A stretch of DNA of 64,000 nucleotides, taken from positions 1,674,001-1,738,000 of the forward strand of contig OZ245788.1 of the NCBI GenBank assembly GCA_965228065.1, read 5' to 3'. The DNA is from Sphingobium_A sp965228065 (GTDB lineage: Bacteria > Pseudomonadota > Alphaproteobacteria > Sphingomonadales > Sphingomonadaceae). Below the pieces are notes generated by a model, which worked only from the letters and a program-made list of their open reading frames with translations, did no database searches and was not told where the DNA came from. A program made the position numbers and the translations under genes. Below are positions 8,200 through 17,888 of this stretch, one piece after another (position 1 is the first letter of the stretch; each line of letters opens with the position of its first letter).

Positions 8200-9101
8200 T
8201 GACCCGCAATCACGCCCCGGACCCTGCTTTGCTCACCAAGGCGGAGACGCTGACCGAGGCGCTGCCCTACATGCAGCGCTATGCCGGCCAGACCTTCGTG
8301 GTGAAATATGGCGGCCATGCGATGGGCGATCCCGAACTGGCGCGTGATTTCGCCGAGGATGTGGTGCTGCTGAAGGCGGTCGGCATCAATCCGGTGGTCG
8401 TTCATGGCGGCGGGCCGCAGATCGGCGCGATGCTCAAGAAGCTGGGCGTCGAAAGCCAGTTTGTCGACGGACTGCGCGTGACCGATGCGGAGACTGCCAA
8501 GGTCGCGGAAATGGTCCTGTCCGGCGCGATCAACAAGGAGATCGTTGCCTGGATCGGCGGTGCCGGCGGGCGCGCCGTCGGGATTTCGGGCAAGGATGGC
8601 GGCTTCGTCCGCGCCGAGAAGGTGACACGCACGACGCGCGACCCCGGCAGCAATATCGAAAGTGTCGTCGATCTCGGCTTTGTCGGCGAACCCGCGGCGA
8701 TCGACCGGCTGGTGCTCGACACCATCTCGAATGCGGGCATGATCCCGGTCGTCGCGCCGATCGGCGTCGGCGCCGATGGTCATACCTACAACATCAATGC
8801 CGACACCATGGCGGGCGCGATCGCGGCGGCACTGGGCGCCGCGCGCCTGTTCCTGCTGACCGACGTCGCGGGCGTGCTCGACAAGCAGGGGCAGTTGCTG
8901 ACCGACCTCGACCCCAAGGCGATCCAGGGACTGCGATCGGACGGCACGATCACCGGCGGCATGATCCCCAAGCTGGAGACCTGCGTCACGGCGGTCGAGG
9001 CCGGCGTCGACGCGGCGGTCATCCTGGACGGCCGCGTGCCGCATGCGATGCTGATCGAGATCTTCACCAAGCAGGGCGCGGGCACGCTGGTGCACCGCTA
9101 G
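8199..9101 (+). CDS. argB: Acetylglutamate kinase
   Basis: Phosphorylates N-acetyl-L-glutamate, the second step of arginine synthesis. Motifs are VKYGGHAMGD (phosphate-binding), VVHGGGPQIG and the substrate-binding DGLRVTDAET, with NINADTMAGAIAAAL near the ATP site. ATG 8199 was chosen because it gives the usual 300 residues and overlaps the yhhQ stop (TGATG). The longer frame upstream is yhhQ read in another frame. It ends 33 bp before the convergent ubiG. Confidence 0.97.
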   Translation: MTRNHAPDPALLTKAETLTEALPYMQRYAGQTFVVKYGGHAMGDPELARDFAEDVVLLKAVGINPVVVHGGGPQIGAMLKKLGVESQFVDGLRVTDAETAKVAEMVLSGAINKEIVAWIGGAGGRAVGISGKDGGFVRAEKVTRTTRDPGSNIESVVDLGFVGEPAAIDRLVLDTISNAGMIPVVAPIGVGADGHTYNINADTMAGAIAAALGAARLFLLTDVAGVLDKQGQLLTDLDPKAIQGLRSDGTITGGMIPKLETCVTAVEAGVDAAVILDGRVPHAMLIEIFTKQGAGTLVHR

Positions 9102-9134
9102 GACTTTCGGTCGACGAGGGAGACTGGCGCGCGG

Positions 9135-9896
9135 CTATCGCGCTACCGCCGTCAGCAGATAATCGAGCGCGGTGTTCTCCGAAAGGATGAAACCGCGCCC
9201 CGGTGAGACGCTCAGGCCGCGCAGGTCGCTCACCACCAGCCCGGCATCCTCCAGCAGCGCGGTCAGTTCCTCGGGCGTCAGGAATTTGTGCCAGTCGTGC
9301 GTGCCCTTGGGGATCTGGCCGATCCCCTCGGCCACCGTCACCATCGCCAGTCGCGATAGCGTCGTGCGATTGGGGGTGGAAAGGATCATCATCCCACCGG
9401 GGGCGAGCGCCCGCGCAAGGCCCTGAACGAATGCGTGGGGATCGGTGACATGCTCGATCACCTCGAGCGATGTGACGAGATCGAAGCGCGCGCCCTCCAG
9501 TATCTCGAGTTCGCCGGCGCGATAGTCGATGGCAAGCCCCTGGCCCTCGGCATGAAGCCGCGCCGCCGCGATATTCTCCGGCGCCGCATCGACCCCGGTC
9601 ACCTGCGCGCCGAGCCGCGCCAGCGGCTCGCACAACAGCCCCGCGCCGCAACCGACGTCGAGCGCGGTCATGCCCGCGAGCGGCTTCAGCGCCGCTTCGT
9701 CGACATGCCAGTGCCGGTCGATCGCCTCGCGGATATAGCCCAGCCGCACCGGATTGAGTCGGTGGAGCATCGCCGAACTGCCTTTCGGATCCCACCAATC
9801 CTTCGCCAACGCACCGAAATGCGCGGCTTCCTGCGGGTCGATCGTGGTCGCGCCAGTGGTTGCAGCAATACTTGCGCCAATGCTTGCGTTCGTCAT
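9135..9896 (-). CDS. ubiG: Ubiquinone biosynthesis O-methyltransferase
   Basis: Carries out both O-methylations of ubiquinone synthesis using S-adenosylmethionine. The family signature FGALAKDWWDPKG is at residues ~27-39, the SAM-binding motif ALDVGCGAGLLCEPLA near 78-93, and the post-motif region LEVIEHVTDPHAF and LSTPNRT follow. The length of 253 residues is standard. It is divergent from lysC with about 70 bp between starts, which must hold both promoters. Confidence 0.95.
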   Translation of the reverse strand: MTNASIGASIAATTGATTIDPQEAAHFGALAKDWWDPKGSSAMLHRLNPVRLGYIREAIDRHWHVDEAALKPLAGMTALDVGCGAGLLCEPLARLGAQVTGVDAAPENIAAARLHAEGQGLAIDYRAGELEILEGARFDLVTSLEVIEHVTDPHAFVQGLARALAPGGMMILSTPNRTTLSRLAMVTVAEGIGQIPKGTHDWHKFLTPEELTALLEDAGLVVSDLRGLSVSPGRGFILSENTALDYLLTAVAR

Positions 9897-9964
9897 GCCC
9901 CCTCATTATCAGGGCCGCGCCCTCGATCCAGAGGGCTTTTTTCTCTCAACATCGGGAACGCGCA

Positions 9965-11227
9965 ATGGCCCGCATCGTGATGAAGTTCGGCGGTACCTCC
10001 ATGGCGGGGATCGAACGAATTCGCGTGGTCGCCGCACGCGTGAAGCATGAAGTGGAGCTGGGCAACGAGGTTGCGGTCGTCGTTTCGGCGATGGCGGGCG
10101 ATACCGACCGGCTTGTCGGCTTCTGCCGCGAGGCATCGTCGCTCTACGATCCCCGGGAATATGACGTCGTCGTCGCCTCGGGCGAGCAGGTGACGTCTGG
10201 CCTGCTGGCGATCGTGCTCCAGAATATGGGCGTGAAGGCGCGCAGCTGGCTTGGCTGGCAGCTGCCCATCCGCACCGATTCGGCGCACGCCTCCGCGCGG
10301 ATCGAAACGATCGACACCGAAGCGCTGATCGCCGGCATGGCCGCGGGCGAAGTCGCGGTGATCCCCGGATTCCAGGGCATGGCCCCCGACGGCCGTGTGA
10401 CCACGCTCGGCCGCGGCGGATCGGATACGTCCGCCGTCGCCGTCGCTGCCGCGGTCAAGGCCGATCGCTGCGACATCTATACCGATGTCGATGGCGTCTA
10501 TACCACCGACCCCCGTATCGTCCCGCGCGCGCAAAAGCTTGCGAAGGTGACCTATGAGGAGATGCTGGAGCTCGCGAGCGTGGGCGCCAAGGTACTCCAG
10601 ACCCGCTCGGTCGGACTGGCGATGAAGGAACAGGTGCGCGTCCAGGTGCTCTCGTCCTTCGAGCCGCCGACGGACAATGTAACCCCCGGCACGTTGATCG
10701 TCGGCGAAGACGAGATCGAGGAAAGCGAAATGGAACGGCAACGCATCACCGGCATCGCGCTGGACAAGAACGAAGCGAAGATCACGCTGACCGAAGTGCC
10801 GGATCGGCCCGGTGCGGTGGCATCGATCTTTGCGCCGCTGGCGGACGCCAACATCAATGTCGACGTGATCGTGCAGAATATCGCGCACGAGACGGGATCG
10901 ACCGACGTCACCTTCACCGTGCCCGGCGCCGAACTGGCGCGCGCGATCGACGCGCTGACCAAGGCGCATGACACGATCGGCTATGTCGAGATGAAACACG
11001 ACACCAAGATCTGCAAGGTCTCGGTGGTCGGCGTCGGTATGCGTAGCCATGCGGGCGTCGCTTCGACGATGTTCCAGGCGCTGGCCGGGCGCGGCATCAA
11101 CATCCAGGCGATCGCCACGTCCGAGATCAAGGTCTCTGTGCTGATCGAGGAAGACTATGCCGAACTCGCGGTGCGCGTGCTGCACACTGCGTATGGGCTC
11201 GACGCGCCGGAAGTGATGGAAGCGTAA
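9965..11227 (+). CDS. lysC: Aspartate kinase
   Basis: First enzyme of lysine, threonine and methionine synthesis: phosphorylates aspartate. It begins MARIVMKFGGTSMAG, the kinase motif, and continues with GRGGSDTSAVAVAAA and VDGVYTTDPRIV. Two C-terminal ACT domains (about residues 265-420) indicate feedback regulation by end-product amino acids. ATG 9965 was chosen since the kinase motif must be N-terminal. The open frame upstream of it overlaps ubiG. Its 420 residues match the single-function class. Confidence 0.96.
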   Translation: MARIVMKFGGTSMAGIERIRVVAARVKHEVELGNEVAVVVSAMAGDTDRLVGFCREASSLYDPREYDVVVASGEQVTSGLLAIVLQNMGVKARSWLGWQLPIRTDSAHASARIETIDTEALIAGMAAGEVAVIPGFQGMAPDGRVTTLGRGGSDTSAVAVAAAVKADRCDIYTDVDGVYTTDPRIVPRAQKLAKVTYEEMLELASVGAKVLQTRSVGLAMKEQVRVQVLSSFEPPTDNVTPGTLIVGEDEIEESEMERQRITGIALDKNEAKITLTEVPDRPGAVASIFAPLADANINVDVIVQNIAHETGSTDVTFTVPGAELARAIDALTKAHDTIGYVEMKHDTKICKVSVVGVGMRSHAGVASTMFQALAGRGINIQAIATSEIKVSVLIEEDYAELAVRVLHTAYGLDAPEVMEA

Positions 11228-11240
11228 TCCTGTCCCGGTC

Positions 11241-11260
11241 ATTCCGGCGAAAGCCGGAAT
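11241..11260. repeat. Perfect 8-bp hairpin with GAAA loop after lysC
   Basis: ATTCCGGC, loop GAAA, GCCGGAAT. It lies 14 bases past the lysC stop. There is no T-run, so it is not a classical terminator. Such CATTCCGGC-type hairpins are commonly scattered between genes in proteobacteria. It may protect the 3' end of the lysC mRNA. Confidence 0.5.
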
Positions 11261-11327
11261 CTCTGACTGGACGAGAACGCGATCTGGTTGGAAGATGCCG
11301 GCTCTTAGCCGGCCTGACGGGGGTAGA

Positions 11328-12347
11328 ATGAGCGTAGGACAAGAGCGACTGGCCCGGCGTATGGCGCGTGGTGCCGAATTCCTCGGCTGCGAGGTCGCCA
11401 TCCTTGGCGGCGCGATGAGCTGGGTCTCTGAGCGCAATCTGGTTTCGGCCATCTCCAATGCCGGCGGTTTCGGCGTGATCGCGTGCGGCGCGATGACCCC
11501 GGCGCTGCTCGACGGCGAGATCGCGGCGACCCGCGCGCTCACCGACAAGCCGTTCGGCGTCAATCTGATCACCATGCATCCCGACCTGTTCGAGCTGATC
11601 GAGGTCTGCAAGCGTCACGATGTCAGCCATGTCGTGCTGGCCGGCGGATTGCCGCCCGCAGGCAGCCTCGATGCGATCAAGGCGAACGGCGCCAAGCTGA
11701 TCTGCTTCGCCCCCGCGCTCGCGCTCGCGAAGAAGCTGATCCGTTCGGGCATCGACGGCCTGGTGATCGAGGGCATGGAGGCTGGCGGTCATATCGGTCC
11801 GGTGTCGACCAGCGTGCTCGCGCAGGAAATGCTGCCCGAGATCGCCGAACAGCTTCCCGTCTTCGTCGCGGGCGGCATCGCCAAGGGGCAGGCCATCGCC
11901 GGCTATCTCGACATGGGCGCTGCCGGCGTCCAGCTCGGCACACGCTTTGTCTGCGCGACCGAGAGCATCGCCCATGCCAATTTCAAGAAGGCGTTCATCC
12001 GCGCTTCGGCGCGCGATGCGGTCGCCAGCGTGCAGATCGATCCGCGCTTGCCCGTCATCCCCGTTCGCGCGCTCAAGAACACCGGCACCGAGGCATTCAC
12101 CGTCAAGCAGCGCGAAGTGGCGCAGAAGCTGGACGAAGGACTGCTCCAGATGGCCGAGGCCCAGCTCGAGATCGAACATTATTGGGCGGGTGCTCTCCGT
12201 CGGGCGGTGATCGACGGCGATATCGAGAACGGATCGCTGATGGCGGGTCAGTCGGTCGGCATGGTCAAGGACGAAGCCCCCGTTGCCGACATCATCGCAA
12301 CGCTGATGGCAGAAGCCGCCGCGGCGCTGGAGGCGCGCGCCGCCTGA
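11328..12347 (+). CDS. Nitronate monooxygenase / 2-nitropropane dioxygenase family flavoprotein
   Basis: An FMN-binding TIM-barrel enzyme. Visible signs are AISNAGGFGVIACGAM near the N-terminus, the central GLVIEGMEAGGHIGP (flavin contact and the conserved His of the family), FVAGGIAKGQAIAGYL and GAAGVQLGTRFVCATES for phosphate binding. The same fold is used by FabK-type enoyl-ACP reductases, so the reaction is not certain. ATG 11328 was taken (339 residues), with a GGGGG about 6 bases upstream. The frame is open from 11295. Single gene after lysC. Confidence 0.85.
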   Translation: MSVGQERLARRMARGAEFLGCEVAILGGAMSWVSERNLVSAISNAGGFGVIACGAMTPALLDGEIAATRALTDKPFGVNLITMHPDLFELIEVCKRHDVSHVVLAGGLPPAGSLDAIKANGAKLICFAPALALAKKLIRSGIDGLVIEGMEAGGHIGPVSTSVLAQEMLPEIAEQLPVFVAGGIAKGQAIAGYLDMGAAGVQLGTRFVCATESIAHANFKKAFIRASARDAVASVQIDPRLPVIPVRALKNTGTEAFTVKQREVAQKLDEGLLQMAEAQLEIEHYWAGALRRAVIDGDIENGSLMAGQSVGMVKDEAPVADIIATLMAEAAAALEARAA

Positions 12348-12435
12348 TCGACCCCGACGATCGTCGCATGGTTTACAGGGTTTTAACCATTTAGGTCCAG
12401 CGTTCCCCTCGTTTCCTGGTGAGACGGAGGATAAG

Positions 12436-13500
12436 ATGCGCATCACGAACGGGCTTCTGGCCGCAACCATGTTTGTCGCGGTGCTAGCTGCGTGCAGCGG
12501 AGGCAGCCGAATCGCCCTGGCGCCCATGCCACCCAAATCCGTCTCCGTCGATATCGTGACGCGCCCGCTACCGCCGATGGGCGCGGCGCCGGGCATGACG
12601 CTTCCCGCGGTCGGCCCCGATGGAAAGCGGATCACGCCGAATCGCGATCTCGGCCCGCGCGAAGCCTTGTGGCATGTCCGCATGGCGCTCAACGTCGCGG
12701 CCTTGTCCTGCCGCAATCCGGATACCCAGGCGGCGCTGGCGAACTACAACCGCATGCTTTCGACTCACAACGCCTTGCTTGCCGCGACCAATGACGCGAT
12801 CGATGCCGATTATCGCCGGCGCTTCGGTGCGCAGGCGGTTGCGACGCGCGACAGTCACAATACGCGCACCTATAATTTCTTCGCACTGCCCCCGGTGCAG
12901 CCGGCATTCTGCCGTGCCGCCGTCGGGGTTGGCGCCGAAGCCGTTGCGATGGATGCGTCGCAGCTCGTCGCCTTCGCGCCCACCGCGCTAGCGCGGCTCG
13001 AGCGTCCTTTCTTCGCCTTTTTCGATGCCTATGCCGGCTATCAGGCCGATACTGCCCGCTGGCAGACGGGACAGAAGGCGCAGGCGGAACAGCGCGTCGC
13101 GACCGTTGCGCCACGCAAGCCCACGGCCGAACTTCAACGGACTGCACTGCGCGCCGAGCCCAGGGCGGCACCGAAGGCTGCGTCCAGGATTATTGCGACC
13201 CAGCCCGAGCCGAAGCCAGAGTCTAGGCCGGCACAGGCCGCTGATGCAGGCAATTTCGTCGTCCAGCTTGGCGCGGTCGCGTCGGGCGATGCCGCGCGTA
13301 CGGCGTGGCAACAGATGGTGGCGCGCAATGACGAGCTCGATGGTCGTCCGCTGGTCCAGACCAAGGCCGAGGCGAATGGCCGCACGCTGCACCGGATCGC
13401 CGCCGGCGGTTTCGGCACCTCCGCGGAGGCCGCACGCGTCTGTGAGCGACTGAAGGCCAAGGGAACCTCCTGCTTCGTTCGTGCTCGCGACTCCGCCTGA
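12436..13500 (+). CDS. SPOR-domain lipoprotein
   Basis: The N-terminus has a lipoprotein signal with lipobox VLAAC and Cys20. The middle (about 60-200) is a helical region without recognised motif, followed by an Ala/Pro/Lys-rich linker. A SPOR domain of about 75 residues at the end (FVVQLGAVASGDAARTAW to ERLKAKGTSCFV) binds denuded peptidoglycan at division septa. A cell-envelope or division role is likely. The start is preceded by a good GACGGAGG ribosome site. Single gene. Confidence 0.82.
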   Translation: MRITNGLLAATMFVAVLAACSGGSRIALAPMPPKSVSVDIVTRPLPPMGAAPGMTLPAVGPDGKRITPNRDLGPREALWHVRMALNVAALSCRNPDTQAALANYNRMLSTHNALLAATNDAIDADYRRRFGAQAVATRDSHNTRTYNFFALPPVQPAFCRAAVGVGAEAVAMDASQLVAFAPTALARLERPFFAFFDAYAGYQADTARWQTGQKAQAEQRVATVAPRKPTAELQRTALRAEPRAAPKAASRIIATQPEPKPESRPAQAADAGNFVVQLGAVASGDAARTAWQQMVARNDELDGRPLVQTKAEANGRTLHRIAAGGFGTSAEAARVCERLKAKGTSCFVRARDSA

Positions 13501-13567
13501 CCCGACGCGACGTTATGCGGCGTGAGCCGCTGGCACGTCCGCCCGCTTTCTGTTAGCCGATGGTGAC

Positions 13568-15844
13568 ATGACACCTTCCGCCACTGCATCGGCCCGCGAA
13601 ATCCTGACGCGGCTCCACGACGTGATGGCCGCGCGCTCCAACGCCCAGGCCAAGCTCAACCGGGTCGTCAACATCGTCGGCGAAGCACTCGATAGCGAGG
13701 TCTGCTCGATCTATCTGCTGCGCGACGGCGTGCTCGAACTGTTCGCCACGCGCGGGCTGAAACAGGAGGCCGTGCATGTCACCAAGCTGGCGCTGGGCGA
13801 AGGACTGGTCGGCACGATCGCCGAGCATGTCGAGACACTCAATCTCGACGAAGCCGCGAGCCACCCGGATTTCGCCTATAAGCCCGAAACGGGCGAGGAA
13901 CTGTTCCACAGCTTTGCCGGCGTGCCGATCGTCCGGCGCGAGGCTGCGGTCGGCGTCCTGTCGATCCAGCATGCCGAACCGCGCAAATATGACGATGTCG
14001 TGATCGAGGCCTTGCAGACCGTGGCGATGGTGATCTCGGAACTGATCGCCAATGCCGGCCTGATCGACGAACATGCCGCCACCGTCGGCCAGGTCAACAA
14101 CACCCAGGCAATGCGCCTGACCGGGCTCAAGCTGGTCGAGGGCATGGCCGCGGGCGTGGCGGTCTATCACCAGCCGCGCGTCGTGATCGAACATACCGTG
14201 GCCGAGGATACCGAAGCCGAGCGCCACCGCGTCTATTCCGCGTTCGACAAGATGCGCGAACAGATCGATCGCATGGCCAGCCAGGCCGAGTTCGGCGGTG
14301 GCGGCGAGCACCAGGAGGTGCTCGATATGTACCGGATGTTCGCGTACGACGAAGGCTGGAGCCGCCGGATCAACGAGGCGATCGACAGCGGCCTGACCGC
14401 CGAGGCGGCGATCGAGCGTGTCCAGCAGCGCACCCGCATGCGCATGCGCCAGATCGACGATCCTCTGCTGCGCGACCGGATGCACGATCTGGAGGATCTT
14501 TCCAACCGGTTGCTGCGCATCGTGTCCGGCCAGCTGGGTTCCGCCGCGCAATTGGGTCTGCGCAAGGACACGATCCTGATCGCGCGCAATCTGGGCCCTG
14601 CCGAACTGCTCGAATATGATCGGCGACGGCTGAAGGGCGTGATCCTGGAGGAAGGGTCACTCACCGCGCACGTCATCATCGTTGCGCGCGCGATGGGCGT
14701 GCCCGTGCTCGGCCGCGTCGCCAATGTCCGCCGCCTGATCGGCGACGGCGACGTCCTGCTGCTCGATACCACCCAGGGTGACGTCTATGTGCGTCCGACC
14801 GACGAGATGGAGGAGAGCTTCGAGGCGAAACTCTCCCTCACGCAGAAGCGCCGCGCCGCCTTTGCCGCGCTGCGTAACGAATCGTCGATCACGCGGGATG
14901 GCGCGCATATCGCGTTGATGGTCAATGCGGGGTTGCGCGACGACGTCGCCGCGCTCGACGTGACCGGTGCCGAAGGCATCGGCCTGTTCCGTACCGAATT
15001 CCAGTTCCTCGTCTCCGCCACGCTGCCGCTGCGCCAGCAGCAGCAGCGGCTCTATCGCGAAGTGCTTGATGCTGCCGGCGATCGCCCGGTTGTGTTCCGT
15101 ACCGTCGATATCGGTGGCGACAAGGCGCTGCCCTATCTGCGCCAGGACGGCGACGAGGAGGAGGAGAATCCGGCCATGGGCTGGCGCGCTCTGCGCCTCG
15201 CCATGGATCGCGAAGGGCTGATGAAGGTGCAGGCGCGCGCCCTGATCGAGGCTGCATCGGGCCGGACGCTCAACGTGATGTTCCCGATGGTGTCCGAACC
15301 CTGGGAATTCGATGAGGCACGCGCCTTGTTCGAGGCGCAGCGCGCCTGGCTGGCGGCGCAGGGACGGATGATGCCGCACGCGATCCGCTATGGATCGATG
15401 CTTGAAGTGCCGGCGCTGGCCGAAAGTCTCGACATGTTGCTGCCAAAGGTCGATTTCCTGTCGATCGGCACCAACGACCTTACCCAGTTCCTCTTCGCGG
15501 CCGACCGCGCGCATCCCAAGCTGGCGGAGCGTTACGACTGGCTCAGCCCGGCAATCCTGCGCTTCCTGCGCCGGATCGTGGTGCCCGCGCGCGCCGCCGG
15601 CGTGCCGGTGACGGTTTGCGGCGAGATGGGCGGGCGCCCGCTCGAAGCGATGACCCTGATCGGCCTCGGTATCGACCGGCTGTCGATCACGCCCGCCGCG
15701 ATCGGACCGGTCAAGGCAATGCTGCGTTCGCTCGACCGATCGGCACTGGCCGGAGAGCTGGCCGGCTGGCTCGATGCCCCCACGCCGAACCTGCGCGAGA
15801 AGCTTTTGGCATGGGCGCAGGCGCACCACGTCGAACTCGCCTGA
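13568..15844 (+). CDS. ptsP: Phosphoenolpyruvate-protein phosphotransferase with GAF domain (EI-Ntr)
   Basis: First enzyme of the nitrogen-related phosphotransferase relay; transfers phosphate from PEP to NPr. Of 758 residues, the first ~165 form a GAF sensory domain, followed by the PEP-utilising N-terminal domain. The phosphorylated His368 sits in GSLTAHVIIVARAMGVP. The PEP-binding barrel includes GIGLFRTEFQF and SIGTNDLTQFLFAADR, and the active-site Cys region TVCGEMGGRPLEA is intact. The GAF domain marks it as the regulatory, not the sugar, form. It is a single gene here; ptsO/ptsN are not in the window. Confidence 0.95.
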   Translation: MTPSATASAREILTRLHDVMAARSNAQAKLNRVVNIVGEALDSEVCSIYLLRDGVLELFATRGLKQEAVHVTKLALGEGLVGTIAEHVETLNLDEAASHPDFAYKPETGEELFHSFAGVPIVRREAAVGVLSIQHAEPRKYDDVVIEALQTVAMVISELIANAGLIDEHAATVGQVNNTQAMRLTGLKLVEGMAAGVAVYHQPRVVIEHTVAEDTEAERHRVYSAFDKMREQIDRMASQAEFGGGGEHQEVLDMYRMFAYDEGWSRRINEAIDSGLTAEAAIERVQQRTRMRMRQIDDPLLRDRMHDLEDLSNRLLRIVSGQLGSAAQLGLRKDTILIARNLGPAELLEYDRRRLKGVILEEGSLTAHVIIVARAMGVPVLGRVANVRRLIGDGDVLLLDTTQGDVYVRPTDEMEESFEAKLSLTQKRRAAFAALRNESSITRDGAHIALMVNAGLRDDVAALDVTGAEGIGLFRTEFQFLVSATLPLRQQQQRLYREVLDAAGDRPVVFRTVDIGGDKALPYLRQDGDEEEENPAMGWRALRLAMDREGLMKVQARALIEAASGRTLNVMFPMVSEPWEFDEARALFEAQRAWLAAQGRMMPHAIRYGSMLEVPALAESLDMLLPKVDFLSIGTNDLTQFLFAADRAHPKLAERYDWLSPAILRFLRRIVVPARAAGVPVTVCGEMGGRPLEAMTLIGLGIDRLSITPAAIGPVKAMLRSLDRSALAGELAGWLDAPTPNLREKLLAWAQAHHVELA

Positions 15845-15948
15845 TTGCGCGATCAACCGCGACGTCGTTTCCCGTCATCCCATTGACATCACAGCGTGCT
15901 GGATGTGACATGCGTACCGGGTAGCGAACAGGAAAGCCTGAAAATCGG

Positions 15949-16785
15949 ATGAGCGAAGCTGAGGGCGATATGTTTCCCCGGAGCGTCGGTGAGCGCCTTG
16001 CGGACGCACGCCGAAATGCCGGCCTGGAAGTCGCCGACATTGCCACGCGCACCCGAATCCCGCTGCGCCATCTCGAAGCGCTGGAGCTGGGGCATTATAA
16101 CGAACTGCCCGGCAGCACTTATTGCGTCGGCTTCGCCAAATCCTATGCCCGGGCGCTGAACCTGGACGAGGTTGCGATCGCTCGCGATGTGCGCGCCGAA
16201 CTCAACTCGCAGGGCGGCCGGGCCGCACCCGAATATTTCGAGCCCGCAGATCCCGCGCGCGTTCCGCCACGCACACTTGCCTGGACGCTGGTCGTACTGA
16301 TCGCACTGGTCGTGGGCGGCTATACGCTGTGGCGATCGATGCTGATGGATGGCCTGGGTGGCCGCGATCCCGCGGCGCTCGCGGCGGGCACCGACAGGAT
16401 CGAACACCCCGCTGCCGTCGGCAATGCCGCACCGCAGGCCCGCCAGACGGCGGCGCCGGCGGGTGAGGTGGTGCTGACCGCAACCGATACGGTCTGGCTG
16501 CGGATCAGCGACGCCGGCCAGCAGCGGCTCTTCGAAAAGGAGATGCAGCCTGGCGAACGCTATCAGGTGCCGTCCAACGCCAAGGATCCCAAGATCCTCA
16601 CGGGCCGACCCGATGCGCTGCGCGTCACGGTCGGTGGCCAGGAGGTCGCGCCGCTCGGTCCGCCCCAGGCGACGATTCGCGACGTCGGCATCAGCGCCGC
16701 CGCGTTGACCGCACGCGCCGCTGCTCCGACAGAGGCGCCAGCGACACCCTCGAGCCAGCCCGCCGCGAGCAGCATCCGTCGCTGA
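15949..16785 (+). CDS. RodZ-like helix-turn-helix membrane protein
   Basis: A cytoplasmic Cro-type helix-turn-helix domain (about residues 8-85: VGERLADARRNAGLEVADIA, then LGHYNELPGSTYCVGFAKSYA) is followed by a basic juxtamembrane part, one transmembrane helix at about 105-126 and a periplasmic DUF4115 domain (LTATDTVWLRISDAGQQRLF). This is the architecture of RodZ, which anchors MreB filaments for rod shape. The last ~40 residues are Ala/Thr/Pro-rich. It is followed by the cpoB-like gene, also envelope related. Confidence 0.85.
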   Translation: MSEAEGDMFPRSVGERLADARRNAGLEVADIATRTRIPLRHLEALELGHYNELPGSTYCVGFAKSYARALNLDEVAIARDVRAELNSQGGRAAPEYFEPADPARVPPRTLAWTLVVLIALVVGGYTLWRSMLMDGLGGRDPAALAAGTDRIEHPAAVGNAAPQARQTAAPAGEVVLTATDTVWLRISDAGQQRLFEKEMQPGERYQVPSNAKDPKILTGRPDALRVTVGGQEVAPLGPPQATIRDVGISAAALTARAAAPTEAPATPSSQPAASSIRR

Positions 16786-16865
16786 CTTGAGGGCTGACTT
16801 GAGGACAGGCGAATCCTGCCCCTATAAGGGCGTTTACCAAAAGATCCGGTGGGGACGTTAAAGCC

Positions 16866-17819
16866 ATGCGCACGCTCATGATCGTTGCGGTTCTGCTCTC
16901 TGGAGCTGCCGCTGCGCCGCTTCAGGCGCAAAGCCAATCCAACACACTCACGCCGCGCGTCGAGAAGCTGGAGAAGGAAATGCGCGCGGTGCAGCGCAAG
17001 GTGTTTCCGGGCGGCAGCAACCAGTTCCTGGAGCCCGAGATCGGCGCCACCGCCCAGACGACCTCGCCGAGCGGTTCGCCCGCAAGCTCGCCGGTCGTCG
17101 ACCTGACTGCGCGGGTCAGCGCCCTCGAAGGACAGCTGCAGACGCTGACGGGCCAGAGCGAGCAGAATGCGTTCAAGCTGCGTCAGCTCGATGAAGCGTT
17201 CGTCAAGTTCCGCGGCGAGATGGAGACGCGGTTGAAGGCGCTCGAAGCGGGCGGCACGCCGGCCCCGGCGACGGGGTCCTCGTCTACGCCGCCGCCGTCT
17301 TCGACGCTGCCGATGAAGCCCACTGCGACGGTAACGCCACCGGCCGCCGGAAAGCCGACCACGGCGCCGCCCAAGCTGGCCGCCGATCGCCAGACGGCGC
17401 TCGAAGCGATCGAGAAGCCCGATACCGGTGATGCCGGCGAGGATGGCTATCTCTATGGCTATCGGCTGTGGGATGCGAAATTCTATCCGCAGGCGCAGGC
17501 GCAGCTGAAGGCGACGGCGGACAAATATCCCAAGCACAAGCGCTGGACCTATTCGCAGAACCTGCTTGGCCGCGCTTATCTGGACGACGGTAAACCGGCG
17601 CTCGCTTCGGTCGCCTTCTACGACAATTACCAGAAGCAGCCGCGTGGCGAGCGTGCACCCGACAGCCTCTATTATCTCGGTGTCGCACTCACCCGCCTCA
17701 AGAAGCCGGCGGACGCCTGCAAGGTGTTCGACGAATTCAACGACGTCTATGGCGCGACCGCGACGGCGAACCTCAAGGCGCAGGTGGTCAAGGGGCGTAC
17801 CGACGCCAAGTGCAAATAA
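16866..17819 (+). CDS. cpoB: CpoB/YbgF-like periplasmic coiled-coil and TPR protein
   Basis: The protein has a signal peptide (first ~22 residues, ending QAQS). A coiled-coil region follows (TPRVEKLEKEMRAVQRKV and DLTARVSALEGQLQTLTGQS), then a Pro/Thr linker. The C-terminal TPR region starts near residue 195 (GYRLWDAKFYPQAQAQLKA, YLGVALTRLKKPADACKVF). This is the layout of CpoB (YbgF), which coordinates outer-membrane constriction with septal peptidoglycan synthesis alongside Tol-Pal. The other tol genes are not in this window. It lies directly ahead of tilS, as often in proteobacteria. Confidence 0.85.
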   Translation: MRTLMIVAVLLSGAAAAPLQAQSQSNTLTPRVEKLEKEMRAVQRKVFPGGSNQFLEPEIGATAQTTSPSGSPASSPVVDLTARVSALEGQLQTLTGQSEQNAFKLRQLDEAFVKFRGEMETRLKALEAGGTPAPATGSSSTPPPSSTLPMKPTATVTPPAAGKPTTAPPKLAADRQTALEAIEKPDTGDAGEDGYLYGYRLWDAKFYPQAQAQLKATADKYPKHKRWTYSQNLLGRAYLDDGKPALASVAFYDNYQKQPRGERAPDSLYYLGVALTRLKKPADACKVFDEFNDVYGATATANLKAQVVKGRTDAKCK

Positions 17820-17888
17820 AGGCCGGCGACGCCCATTCGAACGCATAAGGATTCGGGCTTCGGGGCCGATGGCGGTAATGAAGCGGGC

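Noticed and set aside
9893..11611. A 572-residue minus-strand frame opposite lysC
   Set aside because: Shadow of aspartate kinase, which has complete kinase and ACT motifs on the plus strand.
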